Shown: positions 1 through 8,356, counted from the stretch's first letter. The stretch: DNA of 64,000 bases from Ardenticatenaceae bacterium (GCA_020634455.1 JACKBQ010000002.1:1736001-1800000); one strand, 5' to 3'. Numbers and translations are program-made. The notes: a model not told the origin generated them from the letters alone.

Positions 1-1
1 G

Positions 2-172
2 CGGTATTCGCGGGATGAGGCGGTGGCAGCGGGGTTTGAACGGCCGTTTGTAGACCGCATCCTCAAAATGGTGCAGCGTAGCCAATACAAACGCACCATG
101 CCCATCATCCCCAAAATCAGCGACCGCTCCATCACCCACGACTTTCGGTATTTGCGGGATTGGGGAACGTGA
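2..172 (+). CDS. nadE: NAD(+) synthase, C-terminal end (partial)
   Basis: The window opens inside a gene; 56 codons remain before the TGA at 170-172. The tail reads as the last helix and C-terminal segment of glutamine-dependent NAD synthetases: a Lys-Met-Val-Gln-Arg-Ser-Gln-Tyr-Lys-Arg stretch, then a Pro/Ile/Lys-rich segment and the end HDFRYLRDWGT. In that family the basic segment after the synthetase domain closes over the deamido-NAD/ATP site. The enzyme makes NAD from deamido-NAD in the cytoplasm. Too little is present to check catalytic residues, and the call rests on my recognition of the C-terminal pattern. An ACGGCCGT palindrome lies at 40-47 inside it. Confidence 0.6.
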   Translation, partial: RYSRDEAVAAGFERPFVDRILKMVQRSQYKRTMPIIPKISDRSITHDFRYLRDWGT

Positions 173-217
173 GAATAGTGAATTGTGAATAGTGAATTGT
201 TATTGGTGAATGGTTGG
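173..217. repeat. Intergenic direct repeat with a dispersed 17-mer
   Basis: The 14-mer GAATAGTGAATTGT is repeated twice in tandem (173-186, 187-200) directly after the nadE stop. It is followed at 201-217 by TATTGGTGAATGGTTGG, which recurs identically at 36043-36059 in another spacer. The element belongs to the word-iterated intergenic sequences found throughout this window. It also argues that codons read through it (start at 185) are not part of the protease gene. Confidence 0.6.
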
Positions 218-229
218 GTCGCCAGAGTG

Positions 230-1789
230 GTGAAACTTGTTTTCGTGACCATTTTTTTGGCGATTTTTACCCTTCAGGCGGGGGCAGAGCCAGATTGGTG
301 GGGGAAGGTAGACCCTTTTTTGCTGGCGCAGGTGCAGACGCAGCTAGCCGCATCCACAGAATCCGATGCGCAAATTGAGTTTTTGGTAAAGCTGGCTGTC
401 CAGGCAGATTTGTCGGCGGCGGCGGAGCTTGAGGAGAAACTGGCCAAGGGCACGTTTGTGTATGAGCAGCTAACGGCCGTTGCCCAACAAACGCAAGCTC
501 CCCTTTTAGCACAATTGAAAGCGATGGGTGTGAAGGAAGTACGGCCGTTCTGGATCACCAACATGGTCTGGGTACGCGGCGAACCGGGGCTGGTGGCCAC
601 CATTGCCCAGCGGCCCGACGTGGCCATACTTTACGCCAATCCCCAAGTGGCGCTGGATGTGCTGCCGCCAGAAAACGAAGCGGCATTTAGCATAACCGCT
701 CCCACCAATATCGAATGGAACATCAGCAAAATTGGCGCGGATGCGGTGTGGGAGTTGGGCTACACCGGGCAAGGCGTGGTCATCGGCGGGCAAGACACCG
801 GCTACGATTGGGACCATCCCGCCCTGAAAAACCAGTATCGCGGCTGGGATGGCACATCTGCCAACCACAGCTACAGCTGGCACGACGCCATCCACGTGGA
901 CAACACCACCTGCCTGGGCGATTCGCCCGAACCGTGTGACGATAACAGTCACGGCACGCACACAATGGGCACGATGGTGGGCAACGATATGGCTCCCACG
1001 ACCGACGGCTGGCCCAGCGCCGCTGCCAATGCCATTGGTGTAGCCCCGGGCGCACAATGGATTGGCTGCCGCAACATGGATGAAGGGTATGGCACCCCTG
1101 CCAGCTACACCGAATGTTACGAATGGTTTGTAGCTCCCTACCCCCTCGGCGGCGATCCGATGACCGATGGCGATCCCAGCAAAGCGCCGCACGTCATCAA
1201 CAACTCCTGGGGCTGCCCACCCATTGAAGGCTGCTCTGCCACCAGCCTGGAAAGCGTGGTTAACAATGTGCGGGCAGCGGGCATTGTCACGGTACATTCG
1301 GCTGGTAATGAAGGGGTTGGTGGTTGCGGTACGGTGCAAAATCCGGCCGCAACATATCCCGCCTCCTTCACGGTTGGCTCAACAGACATAAATGACTTCA
1401 TTGCCTCCACAAGTAGTCGCGGTCCCTCCACTTTCGATGGTGGCCTAAAACCAAACATCTCAGCTCCCGGTGTAAGCATTAAGTCAGCTATCCCTGTCAG
1501 TGCTTTTGAATATGGTAACAAATCTGGCACGAGCATGGCGGGGCCGCACGTCGCCGGGCTGGTGGCGCTGCTCATCTCGGCGAATCCCGGTTTGGCGGGG
1601 GATGTGGACGGGATTGAGGCGTTGATTCAGGGAACGGCCGTTCCTCGCACAACTTCTCAAGGCTGCGGCGGCGATAGTCCTACCGATGTGCCGAATCATG
1701 TGTATGGATACGGCCGTATCCAAGCCTACGACGCCATCATCGAACAGTTCCCTTTCAAGCTCTACCTGCCATTTCCCATCAACGAATAA
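230..1789 (+). CDS. Secreted subtilisin-like serine protease (S8 family)
   Basis: Exported peptidase that should hydrolyse proteins outside the membrane. The open frame runs from 185, but its first codons lie in an intergenic repeat. I place the start at GTG 230, which gives a clean signal peptide (MKLVFVTIFLAIFTLQAGA). Numbering from the GTG at 185, the catalytic triad is D204 in GGQDTG, H256 in NSHGTH and S450 in GTSMAGPHVAG; the oxyanion Asn is in VINNSWG near 340. Residues about 50-165 form an N-terminal propeptide-like domain. The length, about 520 residues, is normal for a pre-pro-subtilase with no added C-terminal domain. Asp/Cys-rich loops between the D and H motifs suggest calcium sites or disulfides. 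It stands alone, with no obvious operon partner. The start is uncertain; the family call is firm. Confidence 0.9.
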   Translation: MKLVFVTIFLAIFTLQAGAEPDWWGKVDPFLLAQVQTQLAASTESDAQIEFLVKLAVQADLSAAAELEEKLAKGTFVYEQLTAVAQQTQAPLLAQLKAMGVKEVRPFWITNMVWVRGEPGLVATIAQRPDVAILYANPQVALDVLPPENEAAFSITAPTNIEWNISKIGADAVWELGYTGQGVVIGGQDTGYDWDHPALKNQYRGWDGTSANHSYSWHDAIHVDNTTCLGDSPEPCDDNSHGTHTMGTMVGNDMAPTTDGWPSAAANAIGVAPGAQWIGCRNMDEGYGTPASYTECYEWFVAPYPLGGDPMTDGDPSKAPHVINNSWGCPPIEGCSATSLESVVNNVRAAGIVTVHSAGNEGVGGCGTVQNPAATYPASFTVGSTDINDFIASTSSRGPSTFDGGLKPNISAPGVSIKSAIPVSAFEYGNKSGTSMAGPHVAGLVALLISANPGLAGDVDGIEALIQGTAVPRTTSQGCGGDSPTDVPNHVYGYGRIQAYDAIIEQFPFKLYLPFPINE

Positions 1790-1914
1790 TCCGGTAAAAT
1801 CCCATTGGGAAGCACAAAATTTGCGGTAGGGGCGAGGCAATCTGCCATAATCTGCCACAAAGCAAAACAACCTCCCCTCCGATTGCCTCGCCCCCGCCTT
1901 CATGGAAGGGAAAA

Positions 1915-2823
1915 ATGAAACGAGCCGTAAGTGTCAGTCTTGGTAGTTCCGAACGAGACAAAAAAGTAGAAGTGGAGCTGCTCGGTGAGCGCGTCAGCGT
2001 GGAGCGTCGCGGCACCGACGGCGATATTGCCAAAGCCACCGCCCTGTTCACCGAACTGGATGGTCAGGTCGATGCTTTGGGCGTCGGTGGCATTGATTTG
2101 TGGGTCAAGATGGAGGGCAAAACGTGGAACATCTCCGCCGCCCACAAGCTGATCAAGGGCGTAAAGCAAACTCCCGTCGTAGACGGCAGCGGGCTGAAAA
2201 ACACGCTGGAAGCGCAAGCGGCGCAAAGGTTGGTGTCTGAATTAGGCGCTGGCTACGCGCAAGGTCGCGTCCTGCTCACCGCCGCCATCGACCGCTTCGG
2301 CATGACCAAATCGTTTGTGGCGCAAGGCTACGAAACCGTTTTTGGCGATTTGATGTTTGCCCTGAGCCTGCCCATCGCCATTCACAAATTCAGCACCTTC
2401 AAAGTGGTGGCGGGTCTTCTGGCGGCTCCGGCCACCAAGTTACCCATCAGCGTACTCTATCCCACGGGCGACAAGCAGGACACCATCGTGCCCAAGTTCA
2501 CCAAATGGTACGAGTGGGCCACGGTGATTGCGGGGGACTGCCACTACATTAAGCGGCACATGCCGGACAATCTGGCGGGTAAGGTGATTGTGACCAACAC
2601 GACCACGCCCAAAGATATGGAGATGTTCAAGCAGCGAGGCATTACCCATGTGATGACCACGACGCCGGTGCTGGACGGCCGTTCCTTTGGCACCAACATG
2701 ATGGAAGCGGCATTAACGGCCGTTTCTGGCAAAAATCGCCCCCTCACCGACGCTGAACTGAACGAAATGCTGACCCAACTCAACCTGAAACCTACCGTAC
2801 ATAACCTAGGTACAAAAGCATAA
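1915..2823 (+). CDS. Conserved protein of a family often labelled quinate 5-dehydrogenase
   Basis: 302 residues starting MKRAVSVSLGSSERDKK, with a GGAAGGG ribosome site directly upstream. The sequence has the pattern GTDGD, then LDGQVDALGVGGIDLW, then PVVDGSGLKNTLE, which I associate with a family in Chloroflexota and Deinococcus-Thermus relatives that databases tend to name quinate 5-dehydrogenase. I see no convincing Rossmann GxGxxG motif in the expected place, so I do not endorse that activity. No signal peptide or membrane segments, so probably cytoplasmic. It is followed 78 bp later by a nucleotidyltransferase on the same strand, and the two may be co-transcribed. Confidence 0.55.
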   Translation: MKRAVSVSLGSSERDKKVEVELLGERVSVERRGTDGDIAKATALFTELDGQVDALGVGGIDLWVKMEGKTWNISAAHKLIKGVKQTPVVDGSGLKNTLEAQAAQRLVSELGAGYAQGRVLLTAAIDRFGMTKSFVAQGYETVFGDLMFALSLPIAIHKFSTFKVVAGLLAAPATKLPISVLYPTGDKQDTIVPKFTKWYEWATVIAGDCHYIKRHMPDNLAGKVIVTNTTTPKDMEMFKQRGITHVMTTTPVLDGRSFGTNMMEAALTAVSGKNRPLTDAELNEMLTQLNLKPTVHNLGTKA

Positions 2824-2825
2824 AA

Positions 2826-2880
2826 TCCACAGATTACACAGATTTTTCTCTGCGTCCTCCGCGTTCTCTGCGGTTAAATT
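2826..2880. repeat. Word-iterated intergenic element (CTCTGCG type)
   Basis: Spacer between two co-directional genes made of degenerate repeats such as CACAGATTACACAGATTT followed by TCTGCGTCCTCCGCG and CTCTGCGG. The same style of sequence recurs at 20127-20185, 31976-32049, 33130-33197, 39017-39085 and 58381-58530. No coding potential seen. Confidence 0.5.
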
Positions 2881-2901
2881 TTTTTTCAGAGGAGAAAACA
2901 C

Positions 2902-3690
2902 GTGACCACCATTAACTGCGTCGTCCTGGCTGGAGGGCTGCCCGAACCGGGTGACCCTCTGTACGAACTGACTCAAGGAAAAAGCAAGGCGCTGCTGGAT
3001 ATGAACGGCCGTACCATGCTGGAGCGTGTCGTAGATGCCCTGCAAGATTCCCACAGTATTGGCGAGATTGTTGTTGTGGGGCTAAGTGAGGATTTAGGCA
3101 TGACCTTCCACAAGCCCGTCTACCACACGTCCGATTACGGCAGCTTGTTCAAAAATGCCCTGGGCGGTATCGCCAAAATGCGCGAACTACACCCCGAAAC
3201 CGACCTCATGCTCATCTGTTCGGCCGACATTCCCACCATCACCCCGCAAATCGTGGATGAGTTTATTGAGTTGTGCGCTCCGTATGATAAGGGGATGGTG
3301 TACAACTTTGTAGACAAAGAAACCCTGGAAGCCCGCTTCCCCCACTCCAACCGCACCTACGTTAAGCTAAAAGATGGGCTGATTGCTGGCGGGGACATGA
3401 CGCTCATCCAGGCCGACTTGTCCGACACCAATAGGGACATCTGGCTGGCGCTGACCAACGCCCGCAAGCATGCCTGGCAGTTGGCCCGCGTGGTGGGCTT
3501 TCGCTTTATGATAAAGTTACTGCTGCGCCAGCTCCGCCTTAAGGATATTGAAGATGCGGCGTTTCGCATTACGGGACGGCCGTGTCGCGTGCTACTCAAT
3601 CCCCACGCCGAAATTGCCATGGATGCCGACAAGCCGGAACAAGTTGCCTTATTACGCGCCGATCTATCCAAAAATAGTCACCCTGGGTAA
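2902..3690 (+). CDS. MobA-like nucleotidyltransferase family protein
   Basis: 262 residues, GTG start 8 bp after an AGAGGAG ribosome site. The N-terminus VVLAGG (residues 7-12), then the basic GKSKALLDM loop (about 27-35), is the nucleotide-binding signature of the MobA/GlmU-N NTP-transferase fold. CSADIPTITP near 105-115 supplies the metal-binding Asp seen in this fold. Such enzymes transfer NMP groups to sugars or cofactors; the acceptor cannot be told from sequence. The second half (RMIKLLLRQLRLKD region) is helical and not typical of MobA, so a different acceptor is likely. It is cytoplasmic and paired with the conserved gene upstream. Confidence 0.75.
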   Translation: MTTINCVVLAGGLPEPGDPLYELTQGKSKALLDMNGRTMLERVVDALQDSHSIGEIVVVGLSEDLGMTFHKPVYHTSDYGSLFKNALGGIAKMRELHPETDLMLICSADIPTITPQIVDEFIELCAPYDKGMVYNFVDKETLEARFPHSNRTYVKLKDGLIAGGDMTLIQADLSDTNRDIWLALTNARKHAWQLARVVGFRFMIKLLLRQLRLKDIEDAAFRITGRPCRVLLNPHAEIAMDADKPEQVALLRADLSKNSHPG

Positions 3691-3711
3691 GGTTCCGCCA
3701 AAAACTACAAA

Positions 3712-4605
3712 TTACAAGGGGGGCGTACGGCCGTTTCGCCAAACCATCACCCCAGCCACCACGCCAATCACCAACAGGCTGAGTGTGGAAATGAGCTCCC
3801 ATTCCGTGCCCACCAGGCTAGGAAATAATGTTTCAAACCCTTCCTCCCAGTTCTGGCTGGCGTGGAACAGCAGCACCGGAATCAGCGAGCCGCCGCTACC
3901 ATTGAACAGCAAGGTAAACAGCATCGCCAACCCAATAGAGAGCACGCTAAAGGCCACAACCGAAAGCAAATCCCGGCCAATAAGCACAGGCAAATGCCAC
4001 GCCCCCCACAACACGCCAATGAGTAAGCTAGCCCGGAAAGGCGACATATGTGCCTGCAAATAAGGTAGGGCAAAACCGCGCAAACCCAGCTCTTCCCCCA
4101 GCGCTCCACGCAAGAACAGTGAAACAAAAAAGCCAGCGTACAGGCTAAAAAGCGCGGTGGTTATTGTTGAAACCGTAAAATTAGCGGAGAAGAAGGCATT
4201 GGCAACGGCCGTTGCCAGCAAATACAATCCAATCGGCAGTAAACCCAGCGCGTACCAGCCCCAACCAATCCGCCAGCGCGTCAGCCGACGCCACAATTGG
4301 CGCAAGCCCCCCCGCCCCGCCGTCGCCGCAATCATCACCACGCCCGCAATGGAAAAGGCAAAATCCGCCAAGCGCGTCAACAGGTACACCAACCAGGGAG
4401 CCACGCTCAAATGAACCTCGTCAAATTCAAACGATTCCGCCATTGCCATAAACGTTTGGGTGCTTTCCACACCAGAGTTGCGCGCAATAACGCTTAAAAT
4501 GCCAAAAGCACCCCACGCAATGGCATATGCCAGCACAAAAAAGACCACAATCGGCCAGCCTAATGCACGTTGATCCTGTAATGTTTGGTTTTCATAAGTT
4601 GCCAT
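3712..4605 (-). CDS. CPBP-family intramembrane protease (type II CAAX protease-like)
   Basis: 297 residues with about eight hydrophobic segments. The core motif GEELGLRGFALP (Glu-Glu then Arg) and a later helix with GAWHLP carry the Glu and His residues that coordinate the metal in CPBP/Abi proteases. These integral membrane enzymes cleave peptides or prenylated substrates within the bilayer; bacterial members are linked to bacteriocin self-immunity or stress, and the substrate here is unknown. The gene converges on the nucleotidyltransferase (21 bp apart) and is divergent from the TetR operon. Translation starts at the ATG after a run of CCTCCCGG (a GGAGG on the minus strand). Confidence 0.85.
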   Translation of the reverse strand: MATYENQTLQDQRALGWPIVVFFVLAYAIAWGAFGILSVIARNSGVESTQTFMAMAESFEFDEVHLSVAPWLVYLLTRLADFAFSIAGVVMIAATAGRGGLRQLWRRLTRWRIGWGWYALGLLPIGLYLLATAVANAFFSANFTVSTITTALFSLYAGFFVSLFLRGALGEELGLRGFALPYLQAHMSPFRASLLIGVLWGAWHLPVLIGRDLLSVVAFSVLSIGLAMLFTLLFNGSGGSLIPVLLFHASQNWEEGFETLFPSLVGTEWELISTLSLLVIGVVAGVMVWRNGRTPPL

Positions 4606-4804
4606 CTTAACCTCCCGGCTAATCTATATTTTTCTCTGCATTTTTGGCGATCAAGCGAGTTCTTGCCAAAAACAAACCGTTCACGTTTGTCTGTATGTTT
4701 GTGCCCATACCATAGCAGTCTCCCTCTCTAACGCAACCAATCCGCCGATGGAATATTGGCAAGCAGAAGATGGATTTGCTTCTACGCTGGAAGATAGCTG
4801 CGCA
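4606..4804. other. Divergent spacer between CPBP protease and TetR operon
   Basis: About 300 bp separate the two divergent genes up to 4905; the right third carries the TetR promoter and operators listed separately. In the left part an 8-bp inverted repeat TTTTTGGC (4641-4648) / GCCAAAAA (4665-4672) could be a hairpin in the 5' region of the minus-strand transcript. No coding sequence seen. Confidence 0.4.
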
Positions 4805-4820
4805 TCAACCGATCGGTTGA
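4805..4820. promoter_or_regulatory. 16-bp perfect palindrome upstream of the tetR promoter
   Basis: TCAACCGATCGGTTGA is a perfect palindrome ending 16 bp before the -35 hexamer. Its half-site AACCGA resembles the ACCGAC half-site of the second operator at 4873-4890, so both could bind the adjacent TetR dimer. Inference from symmetry and position. Confidence 0.55.
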
Positions 4821-4836
4821 CTGGCGACGATTTTGC

Positions 4837-4866
4837 TTGACAAACGGCCGTTACCCATGTTATTAT
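4837..4866 (+). promoter_or_regulatory. Sigma-70-type promoter of the tetR operon
   Basis: TTGACA at 4837-4842 and TATTAT at 4861-4866 are separated by 18 bp. The -35 is a perfect consensus and the -10 a 5/6 match. An ACGGCCGT palindrome (4844-4851) lies inside the spacer. The start site would fall within or just upstream of the operator at 4873-4890, consistent with repression by the encoded TetR protein. Confidence 0.7.
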
Positions 4867-4872
4867 CCCGAA

Positions 4873-4890
4873 ACCGACCAACCAGTCGGT
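4873..4890. promoter_or_regulatory. Candidate TetR operator
   Basis: ACCGAC-CAACCA-GTCGGT is an inverted repeat with 6-bp arms lying between the -10 hexamer and the tetR start codon. This is the form and position of autoregulatory TetR operators (compare AcrR/QacR-like ACCGAC...GTCGGT sites). Binding would block transcription of tetR and the four genes behind it. Confidence 0.65.
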
Positions 4891-4905
4891 CTAGGGGTGA
4901 TTTTT

Positions 4906-5490
4906 ATGACCGAACACGAAAGTAAAGCCCACATTTTAGCCATCGCCCTGTCTGTCTTTGCCGAAAAAGGGTTCGCTAAGGCCAGCATGAACGACATCGT
5001 GCGGGCCAGCGGCCTGAGCAAAGGCGGCGTCTACTGGCACTTCAAAAGCAAGGATGATCTGATCACCGCTATCTTTGACCAATTTTTTGTGGAGCAGTTG
5101 GCTTTGCTGGATGAGGTGCTGGTGGGGGAAGGAACGGCCGTTGCCAAACTCACCCAACTCGCCAGCTTCACGGGGGCGGGCGTGGAAGCCCTGGCCACGC
5201 AGTTCCCCACCCCACTGGAATTTTATGCCCTGGCCGCGCGCGAAGATGGCTTGCGGACGCTGCTCAAAGAGCAGTTTGCCAACTACCAGCAAAAAGTCAC
5301 CGATTTGGTAGAAGAAGGCATGGCCAATGGCGAATTCCGCCAGGTAGACAGTGCCTCAGTAGCCAAAACGGTGATTGCCCTGTTTGAAGGTGTTTTGCTG
5401 CTGTGGGCCGTTGCGCCTGAAATGGTTGACTTGAGTGTCCAAGTAGAAACGGCCGTACAGCTGCTGCTGCAAGGCTTACAAACTGCTTAA
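4906..5490 (+). CDS. TetR/AcrR-family transcriptional regulator
   Basis: 194 residues from ATG 4906; the frame opens earlier at a TTG that is really the -35 element, so the ATG is preferred. The N-terminal helix-turn-helix is classical: FAEKGFAKASMNDI, then SGLSKGGVYWHFKSKDDL (roughly residues 14-55). The remaining 140 residues are helical and should form the ligand-binding and dimer domain. The two candidate operators directly upstream suggest autoregulation. It leads an apparent operon with the next four genes (gap of 14 bp to the glycosyltransferase), so it most likely senses a small molecule handled by them. Confidence 0.93.
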   Translation: MTEHESKAHILAIALSVFAEKGFAKASMNDIVRASGLSKGGVYWHFKSKDDLITAIFDQFFVEQLALLDEVLVGEGTAVAKLTQLASFTGAGVEALATQFPTPLEFYALAAREDGLRTLLKEQFANYQQKVTDLVEEGMANGEFRQVDSASVAKTVIALFEGVLLLWAVAPEMVDLSVQVETAVQLLLQGLQTA

Positions 5491-5504
5491 TTGTGGAGCG
5501 CCCC

Positions 5505-6749
5505 ATGTCCAAGAAAACACTACTTTTTGCCCCCGTTGCCTTTAATCTGGCCGAAACAACACGTATGTTGGAAATTGCCAAAGGCGTCACCCAACATGCC
5601 CAGGCCAGCCAAATTTTCGACATCCAATTTATTTCCGATGGCGGCCAGTTTGAACACCTCATCACCGATGAAGGGTTTCCACTCAAAAAGATGGAACCTC
5701 GCCTGACGCCAGAAAAAATCGAATTCATCGGCAAGGTCGATAAGGGCGAGACATTTGCCCCCGCCTTCTCCCAGGCGGAACTCAGCACCAGAATTGAAAA
5801 TGAGGTCGCTTTTCTCCAAGAAATCAAGCCTGTAGCCGTTTTGACTGGCTCCTACGTCACCATCCCGGTCTCTTGCCAGATAGCGCAGGTGCCGCTTGTT
5901 TGGGCCATTCAATCCACCTGGTTGCCAGAATTCTTCAAACATGGCGCAGGCATGACCGACAAAATCACGTTTAAGCCGCTAAAATGGCTGGCCGATGGCC
6001 TGGTTTACCTGTTTATTAACTTTTGGGTTCGCTACGGGTTTCTCGGTCCAATTAACAAAGCCGCCAAACGCTTCGGCGTCAAGACCTATCACTCCATTTT
6101 TGATTATTGGCGCGGTGATGTCACCCTGGTAGCGGAACCAGCCGAATTCACCGACATCAAACTGCCGCCAAACTACTACTACACGGGGCCACTGATCGCT
6201 CGCCAGGATTTCCCGCTGCCGGAAGCCATCCAGCACATTCCACGCGACAAACCACTCATTTACTTTGCGATGGGCAGCTCAGGCACGCCAGAAATTGTGG
6301 CCAAAATCACCGAAAGTTTTGCAGGCAAACCGTACCGCGTCATTGCCCCCATCAAAGCCCATCTAGATCAAGTGCCAGACGTCAAAATCCCTGAAAATGT
6401 GCTGGTTACGGATTGGTTACCCGCGCACAAAGTTAACCAGCTCGCCGATCTTTCGGTCATTCACGGCGGCATCGGCACGGTGATGACGGCCGCTTACGCT
6501 GGAAAGCCAGTCGTCGGTGTGGGCATGCAGCCGGAGCAGGATGCCAACATCGCGGCCCTGGCACGCAAGGGATTTGCCATCCGCGTCCCCAAATCCAAAG
6601 ACCCATCGGCTAAAGTACAGCAGGCCATCCAGCAACTGCTCGATGATCCCGAAGCAAAGAGAAAGGCCGGAGAGTTTGCCCAGGTGATGGCTAAGTGGGA
6701 CGGGTCATGCCTGGCCGCTGAACTGCTGCTAGAAAAATTTGGATCATAA
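5505..6749 (+). CDS. GT1-like (MGT/UGT-type) glycosyltransferase
   Basis: 414 residues from ATG 5505 with TGGAG six bases upstream; a GTG at 5493 is an alternative. The C-terminal half has the donor-binding pattern of family 1 glycosyltransferases: YFAMGSSGTP near 255, then VTDWLPAHKVN, then HGGIGTVMTAAYAGKPVVG with PEQDANI. These enzymes transfer sugar from a nucleotide-sugar to small hydrophobic acceptors, sterols or antibiotics. In a TetR-controlled operon a detoxification role is plausible but inferred. No signal peptide; a hydrophobic patch near residues 165-180 may touch the membrane. Confidence 0.85.
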   Translation: MSKKTLLFAPVAFNLAETTRMLEIAKGVTQHAQASQIFDIQFISDGGQFEHLITDEGFPLKKMEPRLTPEKIEFIGKVDKGETFAPAFSQAELSTRIENEVAFLQEIKPVAVLTGSYVTIPVSCQIAQVPLVWAIQSTWLPEFFKHGAGMTDKITFKPLKWLADGLVYLFINFWVRYGFLGPINKAAKRFGVKTYHSIFDYWRGDVTLVAEPAEFTDIKLPPNYYYTGPLIARQDFPLPEAIQHIPRDKPLIYFAMGSSGTPEIVAKITESFAGKPYRVIAPIKAHLDQVPDVKIPENVLVTDWLPAHKVNQLADLSVIHGGIGTVMTAAYAGKPVVGVGMQPEQDANIAALARKGFAIRVPKSKDPSAKVQQAIQQLLDDPEAKRKAGEFAQVMAKWDGSCLAAELLLEKFGS

Positions 6750-6752
6750 ACC

Positions 6753-7298
6753 ATGACAAACAAAGCAGAGTTACTACAAGAAATCGAAGAGACGCGCCTG
6801 CGCTTTCACCAACTGCTGAATAGTTTGCCTGACGAAGCCTTCACCCAGCCCAGCAGCAATCCCGCGTGGACCATCGGCGAGCTGCTCTACCACATGAGCA
6901 TTGCCCCCCGGTTTATGGTGGCCGATGTGGCGATTGTTTTGAAACGGCCGTACCTGCTCACCCTCCTGCCCAAACTGTTTCCCGAACGACTCTTCCACTG
7001 GCTCAACGCCCGGCTCACCCGGTATGGCGCACGCCACCTGAACCGCCAATTTTTAGCCGATGAGTACGACAAAGCCCACGAACGCATCTTGCAAACCTTC
7101 AACCGTCTGAGCGAGGCGGATCTGCAAAAAAGCGTGGATTATCCAGACTGGGACCCGCTGCTGGCAGGTAATGTGACGCTGGCCTACCTGTTTGGCTACA
7201 TCAAGCGCCACTTCAACAGCCATGCCGCCGACATCAACAGGCAATTCACGCTCCAAGAAATACCCCAACAAGTGAGTAAAAATCATGACACAAACTGA
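6753..7298 (+). CDS. DinB-like four-helix-bundle protein
   Basis: 181 residues starting 3 bp after the glycosyltransferase stop. The N-terminal pattern (ELLQEIEETRLRFHQLL, then WTIGELLYHM with a His) and the C-terminal FGYIKRHFNSHAADI are typical of the DinB/maleylpyruvate-isomerase-N superfamily, in which three His bind a metal; His near 48, 152 and 156 could serve. Such proteins act as thiol-dependent transferases or have unknown roles. Its 3' end overlaps the next gene by 14 bp, indicating translational coupling in this operon. Confidence 0.75.
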   Translation: MTNKAELLQEIEETRLRFHQLLNSLPDEAFTQPSSNPAWTIGELLYHMSIAPRFMVADVAIVLKRPYLLTLLPKLFPERLFHWLNARLTRYGARHLNRQFLADEYDKAHERILQTFNRLSEADLQKSVDYPDWDPLLAGNVTLAYLFGYIKRHFNSHAADINRQFTLQEIPQQVSKNHDTN

Positions 7299-7758
7299 AC
7301 GAAAACCAGTTACTGGATTAAAAAAGTTTTTCTTCCGCGCCCCACTCTTTTTATACCGAATTGGGCTGGGAGGCTTGCTTGGAAAACGCTTTGTGCTGGT
7401 AAACCATATCGGTCGCAAAAGTGGCAAGCCACGCCAAACCGTCCTGGAGGTGGTCAACCACGACAAAACAAGCAATACCTATTTCATTGCTTCTGGTTTC
7501 GGCAAAAAGTCGGACTGGTATTTGAACATTTTGGCCCATCCCCAAGTGAATATTCAGGTAGGCTGGCGCAAACTAGCGGTTACGGCCGTTCCCCTCACCC
7601 CGGAACAATCAGGCCAGGCGATGGTAGATTATGCTCGTCGCTACCCCACCGCAGCCAAAAACCTGGGCAAAGTCATTGGCTACGCGGTGTCAACTGAGGA
7701 AGAGTACAGGGCTGTGGGGCGTGACTCAATTCCTTTTATCGCTTTGGAGGTTCGATGA
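7285..7758 (+). CDS. Deazaflavin (F420)-dependent nitroreductase-family protein
   Basis: 157 residues. The pattern LVNHIGRKSGKPRQT, then VASGFGKKSDWYLNI-like text (here FIASGFGKKSDWYLN) and HPQVNIQVG, matches the Ddn/FDR-A family of split-barrel oxidoreductases that use cofactor F420. These reduce unsaturated or nitro compounds. The gene overlaps the DinB-like gene by 14 bp and lies in the TetR operon, so it may act on the same xenobiotic as the glycosyltransferase. Its presence implies that the host makes or imports F420. Confidence 0.85.
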   Translation: MTQTERKPVTGLKKFFFRAPLFLYRIGLGGLLGKRFVLVNHIGRKSGKPRQTVLEVVNHDKTSNTYFIASGFGKKSDWYLNILAHPQVNIQVGWRKLAVTAVPLTPEQSGQAMVDYARRYPTAAKNLGKVIGYAVSTEEEYRAVGRDSIPFIALEVR

Positions 7759-7793
7759 AAATTGAATAGACACCACCCGAACCACGCCCTGGT

Positions 7794-8354
7794 ATGGCTG
7801 GTGCCTGGGACAAATTTATTGGTCCGGGGGCAACAAATGCTGAACTGTGGCTGGAATTATTGGGAGCGCTGGGGCTAACGACAGTTCTCACCGCCATCAA
7901 CTTTACCAAACGCGCAAACCTCAACTGGACCATCGGGCAATGGCTTGTTTTTTGTCTATTCGCCTTTGATCTGTCCGGGGGCATCATCACCAACGCCACG
8001 GCAGCGGCCAAACGCTGGTATCATCGCGCCGGGCAGCGCTTTAGCCACCACTTCAGCTTTGTGGTCGTCCACGGCCTTCATCTGGCAGCCGTCGCCTGGC
8101 TGTTTCGCGAGGGCGATTGGCTATATTTTGCGGTTTATTTTGGCTACCTGCTGGTGGGAACGGCCGTAATTTTACGCACACCATTGTATCTAAAACGGCC
8201 GTTAGCCCTCCTATTTTATAGCGGCGCTCTCTTATTAAACAGCAGCATACTGCAAACGGCCGTTGGCCTAGAGTGGTTTATACCCTTTTTCTTCCTCAAG
8301 CTCTTCGTCGCACATGTGCTGCCAGAAGCGCCGTTCCAACCCCAAAATGAATAA
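7794..8354 (+). CDS. Hypothetical multi-pass membrane protein
   Basis: 186 residues, about five hydrophobic segments, ATG 35 bp after the F420-family gene, so probably the last gene of the TetR operon. I do not recognise a family with confidence. Conserved-looking features are the His pair in the SHHFSFVVVHGLHLAA region and a short soluble C-terminus. Two ACGGCCGT copies and a third nearby sit in its 3' half, two of them read as Thr-Ala-Val. It ends 2 bp from the convergent lysR gene, with no obvious terminator between them. Confidence 0.65.
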   Translation: MAGAWDKFIGPGATNAELWLELLGALGLTTVLTAINFTKRANLNWTIGQWLVFCLFAFDLSGGIITNATAAAKRWYHRAGQRFSHHFSFVVVHGLHLAAVAWLFREGDWLYFAVYFGYLLVGTAVILRTPLYLKRPLALLFYSGALLLNSSILQTAVGLEWFIPFFFLKLFVAHVLPEAPFQPQNE

Positions 8355-8356
8355 AC

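Noticed and set aside
506..1339. Long minus-strand open frame antisense to the S8 protease
   Set aside because: It is the antisense shadow of a gene with an intact catalytic triad; its translation is Gly/Ala/Val/His-rich without family features or a ribosome site.
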